DNA of 17,023 nt from Chrysochromulina tobinii (Eukaryota > Haptophyta > Prymnesiales > Chrysochromulinaceae), in assembly GCA_001275005.1 (NCBI GenBank), contig JWZX01001781.1, positions 1-17,023 of the forward strand, written 5' to 3'. Below are positions 1 through 6,799 of the stretch, in pieces. Each line of letters opens with the position of its first letter. The first letter of the stretch is position 1. Made by a program: the position numbers and the translations under genes. The notes beneath the pieces are model-generated. The model was not told the DNA's origin, did not search any database, and was given only the letters and a program-made list of their open reading frames with translations.

Positions 1-29
1 TCAATCTTTTGAACCTCAAACTTTCGCAG

Positions 30-3000
30 GTGCGCGTCCTTAGCTTTGATATGCGCGGCCCATGGCGCGGAGAGACTCCACCAGCGCCTCGAGAACCACG
101 GCCGCCGCTCGTGAAATTCGAGGGAGCCGATTACTTCGGGGCGAGCACTGAGCCTGGAAAGTGGCTGCGTCTGGGTGCGGCAGAGACGCAGGTGTCTGCC
201 ATCCGCGACGCGAACAGCCTGACCGCATGGCTGCTTGCGCAGCACGGCACGCGGCTCGAGGGCGGCCCAATGGAGGGTCCACGCGCGGTGCTGCTCACCG
301 CAGGCCCCGCGAGCGGCAAGACGACGCTGCTGTCGCAGGTGGTGACGCTCGCGCTCCAAGACGAGCGCACGGAGCTCGTACCCATCCTGGTCAAGGTGCA
401 GGTCTTGCAGCAGCGGCTGCTCGAGGCGCCCGACGCTTTCGCCGTCGCGTGGAACTACATCGACGCCTTCCTGCGCCTCGAGCACGAGGCGAGCTGCCCT
501 GCGCTCTACCGCATGCTGCGCCAGGCGATGATGGCGCGGCGCGCGCTGCTCCTCCTCGACGGCCTCGATGAGGCCGGCGCGAAGCGCGACGACATTGAGC
601 GCCATGTGGTCGAGGTGCTCGCGCCGCAGGGCCACGTGCTGCTCTGCACCTCGCGGCCAGCGGGCGTGGTCGAGGCGCGCTTTGCCGCCTTTCGCCGGCT
701 CGCGCTCGCGCCGCTCTCGGACGCGCAGCAAGAGCGCGCGCTCGAGCAGCGGCTCGGCGCTCAGCGCGCGGCCGCGCTGCTGACATACGTGCGCGACGTG
801 ATGCCGCGCGACGACATGGGCTGACATACGTGCGCGACGTGATGCCGCGCGACGACATGGGCCAGAAGGTGACGAGCAACCCGCTGATGCTCTCGATGGT
901 CGCCTCCGTGTACGAGCTGCGGCAGGGCGTGGGCATGCCCGCGACGGTAGCCGAGCTGTACGCGACCGCGTCGGACGCGATGCTCGCGCGCGGAGGCGTC
1001 GTGACGCCTGAGCTCAAGCGGCTGCTGCAGCGCATCTTTTTCGAGGCGCACGTCGCGCAGCGCCGCCTCATTGAGGACCGGCAGCTCGACGAGGCGGCGC
1101 TCGGCCTGGAGGCGCCCGAGGCGCTGGCAAAGATCCGGGCCGAGGCGGCGGCGATGCCCTTCGAGCCCTTTGGCGGCCGCGCCGAGATGGGTCACTATGT
1201 CGAGGTGACGAAAAAGGGCGAGGACAAGGGCAGGCGCGGCGTGATCACGGCCGACGACAAGTCTAGCAGACCGTCATACAAGGTCACCTTTGCCGACGGC
1301 ACGGTGAGCGGCTGGCTTGCGTTCAACAGGCTGTGCTCCTCGGGCCTCGTGGGCGAGACGGCCGTGCTCCAGCGCGCGATGGCGGCGAGGGCGCCCGCCG
1401 TGCGCGCGGCGTGCGAGGCGCGCCTGTCGGTGGCGCTGCGCGAGGCGCTGCGCACGGTGCGTGAGCACGTGCTCGTCGACGCGCTGCCGCTGCTCAGCCT
1501 GTGGCAGTCCGGGCCGCTGCAGCTGCAGTCCTCGCACCTCTCCTTCCAGGAGTACTTTGCTGCGGTCGCGCTCTGCGACGAGGGCACCGAGCTCTCGGGC
1601 ACGCTACCGTGGCAGTGGCCCGCGTGGTGGGCGAACGCGGTGAAGCTCGGTGCCGAGATGCAGGGCGACCGCTGGCTGCTGCGCGTGGCCGGGGTGACGG
1701 GCGACACGCTCGACCTCTCACAGAAGCTCGGCGGCGGCGACTGGCCGACGGTGCGGCGTGTCCTGGTGGCAGTGGTCGCCAATGCCGGCGAGCTGAGGAC
1801 GCTCAACCTGAGCCAGAATGAGCTCGATGCAGAGGATGCTCGAGCGCTTGCCCCTGCTTTGACGAAGACCACACTTGCGCGCGTCGACATGCGCGGAAAC
1901 AAGATCGCGGGCAACGGCGCTGCGCAACTCTCAACTGCTGTCCTCGGCAACCTCAAGATCGAGATGTTCAACGAGATCCCGCTCAAGGAGATGCGCGCCG
2001 ACTCGCTCAGGAGGCTGGACCTGAATGGGAAGCGCGTCGGAGTCGAGGGAGGCATGGTTGTGGCGGGTCTCATACCCGTCATGGGCGCACTGACATCCGT
2101 CAAGCTCAGGGGCAACAAGCTCGGGGACGAGGGCTGGGGAGCCATCTTTGCCGCCATCTGCGGCAACAAGGACAGCAAGATCATGTCTATGGACGCGTCC
2201 TGCGAGAACATCAGCCCTGCTGGTGTCAAGCTGATCGCCGAGGCGCTCCGCACGAGCGTCACAGGCGCATTGACGTCCGTCGAGCTCAGTGGCAACAAGC
2301 TCGGGGGCGAGGGCTGGGGTGCCATCTTCGCCGCCATCTGCGGCAACAAGGACAGCAAGATCATGTCTGTGGATGCGTCCGGTGAGAACATCGGCCCGGC
2401 TGGTGTTAAGCTGATCGCCGAGGCGCTCCGCACGAGCGTCACAGGCGGGCTGATGAGCCTCAACCTCTCCCGAAACCAGCTGTGCGGCCTCGATGATCTC
2501 AGAAGAGGAACTTTCACTGCAGAGGGCATCACAGAATTTGCCGACGCTCTGCGTGTCAACGGCGCGCTGACGGAGGTACGCTGAGCTCCTCAGCCCAGAT
2601 GTGCTCCCTCTTGCACTGACTTCTGGAGGTCCCTCATGCATAGGTGAACTTGGATGGGTTTGCTCTCCCTGTCAAGAAGCTCAAGGGCACCGACCCCGTC
2701 GAGACGCTCGACCTCTCGGGCAAGAATCTTCGCGTTGCTTCTTTGGTTCTGATTGCCTCCTTGATCAGCGTCAATGGCGGGCTGATGAAGCTGTTGCTCG
2801 CCAAAAACAAGTTGGGGGAGGAAGGCACAAAGTTCCTCTGTGATGCTCTCGTCGGCAACAACACTCTCAAGGAGCTTGACTTGAGCGGAGACACCTCGTT
2901 ACGTGACACTGTCTCCAACATTGGTGGGACAGCAGGCGCCAAGCATGTGGCCAATATGCTTTTGGTCAACGGCGCGCTGACGAGCATCGACCTCCGCGGA

Positions 3001-3469
3001 AACAAGCTATGCGGAATCTGGACTGACAGGTGCAGTAGCCAACAAGGCACCTACACCGCAGAGGGCATCATTGCAATCGCCGATGCCCTGCGCGTTAATG
3101 GCGCGCTGACGAAAATAGAGTAAGTTTGTCGCCCCAAATCCAAACTTGATTCGTAACCGCCACTTGCCTTGCTGATGATGGCCAGTGCATGCTTTTGTTT
3201 CTTGCGCAGTCTAAGCCGGAACCTTATTGGCTCAGAGGGGGCAGCAGCTCTAGCTCCAGCACTCACCGCTAACGGCGCGCTGACCAAAATATGGTACGTT
3301 TCGCCTCGAACTTAAATCGAATTTAGGCCTCTCTGACCCCACTGCTCTTTGCAACCCGATAATACACCCTCTGTGTGTGCGCAGCCTTGCGGACAATGGC
3401 CTCGATGAGCAAGCCAAGAAAGCCCTCCGAAACGCATGGCGAGGCGCTCCCTCCCACTTGAAGCTCTGA
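30..3469 (+). CDS. NACHT-LRR (NLR-like STAND) protein, 5' partial, four exons, frame broken by a tandem duplication
   Basis: Visible exons are 30-2575, 2644-3119, 3210-3293 and 3385-3469. The 5' end is uncertain: an acceptor-like TTTCGCAG ends at 29, and the first in-frame ATG is at 51. The Walker A motif GPASGKTT is at about 303-326, Walker B LLLLDGLDEAG at about 546-578, and a sensor-like LLCTSRP at about 640-660. NPLMLSMV and HLSFQEYFAA mark the NACHT-associated helical and winged-helix parts. An SH3-like segment is inserted at about 1186-1320. LRRs of the NGALTxxxLxxN type run from about 1795 to the stop. In this family the ATPase drives a signalling switch and LRRs sense or autoinhibit; the ligand and effector are unknown, and no effector domain is visible. 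A 41-bp duplication at 780-861 shifts the frame, so the allele may be broken, misassembled or spliced around. With one copy discounted the product is about 1,050 residues. Family call is confident; integrity is not. Confidence 0.85.
780..861 (+). repeat. Exact 41-bp tandem duplication inside the NACHT coding region
   Basis: Positions 780-820 and 821-861 are identical. The unit begins CTGACATACGTGCGCGACGT. As 41 is not a multiple of three, the first frame stops at the TGA at 822-824, while the frame that continues into NPLMLSMV runs through the second copy. Counting only one copy gives an uninterrupted NACHT sequence. An alternative is a 77-nt GT-AG intron at 789-865 (donor GTGCGC, branch-like CTGAC, acceptor CCAG), which also restores the frame but removes twelve additional residues. 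Confidence 0.95.
1186..1320 (+). other. SH3-like (KOW/Tudor-type) segment inserted in the NLR
   Basis: The translation reads HYVEVTKKGEDKGRRGVI, followed by YKVTFADGTVSGWL. This alternation of short beta-strand-like stretches with GxxGxI and xFxDGxxSGWL turns resembles small SH3-like barrels such as KOW, Tudor or Agenet domains. It lies between the NACHT helical region and the HLSFQEYFAA motif, where such a segment is not part of the standard core. The assignment is by pattern only; the exact family is not established. Confidence 0.45.
2084..2443 (+). repeat. 180-bp near-identical tandem duplication encoding paired LRRs
   Basis: The copies at 2084-2263 and 2264-2443 differ at only a small number of bases and keep frame (60 codons each). 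Each encodes two LRR-type units, from GALTSVxLxGNKLG through EGWGAIFAAICGNKDSKIMS to GVKLIAEALRTSVTG. This is a recent in-frame expansion of the LRR array. Confidence 0.9.
2576..2643 (+). other. Intron 1 of the NACHT-LRR gene (68 nt, phase 0)
   Basis: The donor is GAG|GTACGC and the acceptor CATGCATAG|GTGAAC. Without splicing the frame stops at 2582-2584. Splicing joins NGALTE to VNLDGF and continues the LRR register. Confidence 0.85.
3120..3209 (+). other. Intron 2 of the NACHT-LRR gene (90 nt, phase 2)
   Basis: The donor is ATAGA|GTAAGT. The acceptor CTTGCGCAG|TCTAAG follows a T-rich stretch. Splicing gives NGALTKIDLSRNLIGSEG, a canonical LRR join; unspliced reading meets TAA at 3121-3123. 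Confidence 0.9.
3294..3384 (+). other. Intron 3 of the NACHT-LRR gene (91 nt, phase 2)
   Basis: The donor is ATATG|GTACGT and the acceptor TGTGTGTGCGCAG|CCTTGC. Splicing gives NGALTKICLADNGLDEQ and then the terminal residues ending HLKL with TGA at 3467-3469. The exon between introns 2 and 3 is 84 nt, exactly one 28-residue LRR. Confidence 0.88.
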
Positions 3470-4188
3470 GAGGTGGTGCGCGCGCAATCCAAGCTGTTCC
3501 GTGCCCAACTACCAAACGACGAGCACGGAGCTCTTCAAACGGGCCGGCAAGCAGTTCAAGCGCAAGCACCCTGGCAAGCATGAGGAGCGTTTGGTGTGCC
3601 GCCTTGAGACAGTGACCACAGTTCCGCACGAGGACCTCATCCTGTGCGAGGCCGTGATCGTGTTCGAGGCATATGCGCCGCCTGCAAGTACCTGGCCTTT
3701 TCTTGGCCTGCTTGCGTGCCAGCCAGTGCGGGAGTGACACTCGTGACCGCGCCCACCTCGCGCATCGCGCATCATGCGCCCCGTGCTCGGCGACGCGTGC
3801 TGGGCTGCGGTTATGGCCCACGCCAACGCGTGGCTCCAGTGTGCAGTAAGCGGTTAAAAGCGGAGACTCGCCCGCGCGGCCCGGTCTATCGGCGATCTCG
3901 CGATGCGGCAACTGGCATGTGCGGTGTGTGCTGCGTGGAAAGTGTTAGTGAGAGGGGCCGGCGCGGAAGCGAGTGAGAGCACGCGCGTGAAGCGCGAGGC
4001 CGAGCAGCTTCCAATGAGATCGCTTGGCTTCAGATTCGTCAGTAGGGTGTGGTTTCAATTTGTGACCTCAATCGTCAATCCGCACGAGGTCCGCACGATT
4101 TCGAGGAGTCCGCAGATAGTCAGCGACTTTGGGCATTCAATTATGTCGAGCATTCACACTCAAAAGACCTCAACGTGGCGTCAGCCGA
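3470..4188. other. Region between the NLR and glycosyltransferase genes; one unassigned reading frame
   Basis: This presumably holds the 3' UTR of the NLR and the promoter or 5' exon of the next gene. A 78-codon open frame at 3501-3737 includes ELFKRAGKQFKRK and EERLVCRLETVTT, which look protein-like, but it begins with GTG and has no ATG at a plausible place. It could be an exon or a gene remnant. I see no RNA gene or mobile element. Confidence 0.4.
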
Positions 4189-6213
4189 ATGCCAAGGGCG
4201 CACGCCTTTGTCTCCGACACCTTCTGCCGCTCTCCAGCCACATCATCCTCTCCATGGCTCGAGCCACCCTCGCGCTGCGTCGTCGTGCCATTCGTCTGTT
4301 TCGAGGCCGAGCAAATCATATTGCGTGGCAAGCATGCCGCTGCGGCGCTCCCACGCCTCCTTGGACTGCTCAACGGCACTCGCGACCCGTCAGACGTCTT
4401 TTCCAAGCTGCGGCCGCTCGCTCGGCCGACGGTGCTCGTCGACCCGCCGATCGGTCAACCGTACGAGTACCTGCCGCTTGCAACCGGCGCGAAGAAAGTG
4501 TCGACGAAGAAGCTGCGCAGCCTCTACATGCGGAGGCACACGCCGAGCGCGGCACTCACGTACTCTGACGAGCCGGCCGTCGCCTTTTTCACGTCGTGGT
4601 CCAATTCGTTCACCGAGATCTTCTCCCGTGCGGTCATGCGCCTGTACGAGCTCTGGTGCGCACTCCTCGCCACTGGCGAGCGGCGCGAGCGGCTGCACCT
4701 GCTACCGGCCATGTGGGGTTCCATGTGGGGTCCAGACTATGCCAAATTTTGGCTCCTCCCGTTCTCGAGCGTACCGGTGGAGGTCATGGCGTCGACGCCG
4801 CCGCGTGAGCTCGTCAAGCTCATATGGCGCGCACAGGCGAGCCCAGAGCAGATCGCACGCTATGCGAACCAGTCGGCGGCGGTGCTCGCGGCGCGCACCG
4901 GCCCACGATGCTATAAGAGAGCCTTCGTGTGCGATTTCACCGGGATGCCATGGGGCAATACCCTCCGCCCGTGGTCGACCGTGCAGATGATCGCCGCGCA
5001 CCACGGCGGCGCTCTGCAGGCCTCGCAGACGCGTCGTGTGGGCGTGTCGCGTATGCGGGCGTGCTCGGCCAAGGGATCGGGACGTGGAGCCGCCATTGGG
5101 CGTGGAGCCGCCAAGGGATCTGAGCCGGAAGGCATCGGCAGACCCTGGGCAGCGGCAGCATCGGCGGCGGTGGAGGCGGCGACGGAGAGCGTCGTGGCGA
5201 GCCCGGACAGCGCGGATGGGCGCCGGCTCGCTGCCGATCAGGCGAGAGAGCGTCGTGGTGAGCACGTGCATGCTAGGGGAGCGCACGGTTCGCGTCGTGG
5301 TGGGCGCCGGCTCGCTGCCGATCAGGCGGTCGTCGAGGCGCCGCCACGTCGAAGCAGTGCTCACAACGGCGCGCCGGGCGGCGAGCCTGGCGGCGCGACA
5401 CGCGGCGACGGCGGCGGCGATGGCGGCGGCGGCGGCGATGGCGGCGGCGGCGGCGGCGGCGATGGCGGCGGCCGTTTCGTCACCCGAGGTGGTAGGTCCG
5501 CAGAGGACCGCGCCGTAGCACGCCTTCAGAAGCAGGTCGCGCGGGATCTGGCGGCGGCACGCACGCACAGCGCTCAGCACGGCGCCGCCGCCAGCGGCGA
5601 CGGTGAGGAGGCGGCGCTCGTTCCGTCGTTCAAGGCAGGAGGCGCCAAGGGCGGAATCGGTGGGGGCACTAGCTTTGGTGGCGGTGGCAGTGGCTGTGCG
5701 CTCAACATTGTGTTTGCGGACCGCAAGGGACGGCGCAAGATCGCCAACATCCTCGATCTCGTGGCGCGCTGCAGTCGGTGGCAGCCGCCGCCGCCACACG
5801 GGCGCTTGACCATCAATTGCACCGCACACGACTTCGGTGTGGGGTTGATCAAGTCACTCCCCACTCTCTGGCGTGCGGACGTGCTGGTGGTGTCACACGG
5901 CGCGGACATCATCAACGGCTTTGGCATGCACGCAGGCGCTTCGGTGCTTGAGCTGATGCCGCCGCAACAGTTCCAATACGGCTGCCCGTGCGACATGTAC
6001 CGCCGCATGTACTCGTATGAAGGGCCGACTGTGCTTCACTACCAACTCGTCACCTCCAACGGCTCGCGGGCCGTCTCGACCGACGCGAGGAAGAAGGGCA
6101 CGTACAACTCGGATCTCTTCCTGCCGTGGGGTGCGCTCGATACGGCGTTGCGCCACGTCCTCACCGTCGGCGGACGGCGCGCCAGCTACAAGTTCAAGCG
6201 CTTCCAGTACTGA
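4189..6213 (+). CDS. GT61/DUF563-family glycosyltransferase with large low-complexity insert
   Basis: The product is 674 residues from the first in-frame ATG; the frame is open upstream to 4129, so an earlier exon is possible, and no clear signal anchor is visible. The N-terminal half has FFTSWSNSFTEIFSRAV and RCYKRAFVC, which resemble the N-terminal conserved segments of GT61 enzymes. The C-terminal half has FADRKGRRKI and VLVVSHGADIINGFGMHAG followed by SVLELMPPQ, close to the GT61 consensus of a basic RRxxN-type segment and an SHGAxLTNxxFxxPG-like motif. Family members are secretory-pathway transferases that add sugars such as xylose or GlcNAc to glycans or proteins; donor and acceptor cannot be read here. 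The halves are separated by about 220 residues of Ala/Arg/Gly-rich sequence (about 5020-5700). The ending FKRFQY is followed by TGA. Confidence 0.75.
   Translation: MPRAHAFVSDTFCRSPATSSSPWLEPPSRCVVVPFVCFEAEQIILRGKHAAAALPRLLGLLNGTRDPSDVFSKLRPLARPTVLVDPPIGQPYEYLPLATGAKKVSTKKLRSLYMRRHTPSAALTYSDEPAVAFFTSWSNSFTEIFSRAVMRLYELWCALLATGERRERLHLLPAMWGSMWGPDYAKFWLLPFSSVPVEVMASTPPRELVKLIWRAQASPEQIARYANQSAAVLAARTGPRCYKRAFVCDFTGMPWGNTLRPWSTVQMIAAHHGGALQASQTRRVGVSRMRACSAKGSGRGAAIGRGAAKGSEPEGIGRPWAAAASAAVEAATESVVASPDSADGRRLAADQARERRGEHVHARGAHGSRRGGRRLAADQAVVEAPPRRSSAHNGAPGGEPGGATRGDGGGDGGGGGDGGGGGGGDGGGRFVTRGGRSAEDRAVARLQKQVARDLAAARTHSAQHGAAASGDGEEAALVPSFKAGGAKGGIGGGTSFGGGGSGCALNIVFADRKGRRKIANILDLVARCSRWQPPPPHGRLTINCTAHDFGVGLIKSLPTLWRADVLVVSHGADIINGFGMHAGASVLELMPPQQFQYGCPCDMYRRMYSYEGPTVLHYQLVTSNGSRAVSTDARKKGTYNSDLFLPWGALDTALRHVLTVGGRRASYKFKRFQY
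5020..5700 (+). repeat. Low-complexity insert within the GT61 gene, with 27-bp direct repeats and a GGC-rich tract
   Basis: A 27-bp sequence starting GGGCGCCGGCTCGCTGCCGA occurs at 5218-5244 and 5302-5328, encoding GRRLAADQA twice. GTGGAGCCGCCA-type units repeat at 5082-5115. A GGC/GAT tract at about 5400-5475 encodes Gly/Asp runs. The frame stays open throughout, so it may be translated, but an unspliced intron cannot be excluded. Confidence 0.8.
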
Positions 6214-6799
6214 CAAGTGCCACTACCAGGGTTCTCCGTTCCGCAGAGCTCTCCCAGATGTACGGTGTAATTTGATCCAAAGGGGAGTTTGGAGGGCTAA
6301 TTTCTGGATTCACACAAATAGTTTATCGTGCACGTGCTTTCGTGGCATGTTTCGTGGGGGTCTCGAGAAATTAATCAATTTCTTAAGTTAGAAAGATAAG
6401 TGAGCCGAATCGTCGTCACTCGGACGCGCTATACGATTGCCACTCACTTACAAGTAGGCATTAAGTGGACGATCGGCAGGCAGGCAGCGACGCAGGCACC
6501 AGGGGTGGACCAGGCAGCGAGGGCCGAGGCAGGCCTGCGTCGAGATACATTTTATTATAAATTATTTATGCAATTAAGGTGGGCAAGGCCGGTTCAACGA
6601 GAAAAACTACTGTACCGGTACCGGAATCTCGCGTGTGTCCCGGCTCCCCCCGGTGTCTTTTTACCGGAATCCTGTCGCGCGCCGGCGCGAACCCCCACGC
6701 GTGGGAAAAACGGAAGAGAGGCCGCTGTTTCACAGCCAATGTTTAGAATTCGACACCCAAGACACCGGTTTCACAGCAGCAGCAGAGAGGCCGCACACC
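6214..6799 (+). promoter_or_regulatory. Intergenic region upstream of the PIF1-like gene with an AT-rich TATA-like tract
   Basis: This 586-bp gap is AT-richer than its surroundings. The tract TTATTATAAATTA at about 6552-6564 lies some 240 bp upstream of the chosen ATG and is the best TATA-like candidate. A small inverted repeat (GAAATT, AATTTC) is at about 6369-6384. The helicase frame is open from 6635 but its only early start there is GTG, so I place the 6635-6799 part in the 5' UTR. Confidence 0.35.

Noticed and set aside
1241-1260. Shared GTGATCACGGC-GACGAC between the NLR insert and the helicase near 8597
   Set aside because: It is a short match encoding VITADD in both; the surrounding sequences are unrelated, so coincidence is likely.
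1195-2559. 454-codon minus-strand open frame opposite the NLR
   Set aside because: It mirrors the LRR coding sequence and is Ser/Pro/Ala-rich without any motif; it is a shadow of the plus-strand gene.
4702-5829. 375-codon minus-strand open frame opposite the glycosyltransferase
   Set aside because: It is Arg/Ala-rich, lacks any motif and lies opposite conserved GT61 sequence.
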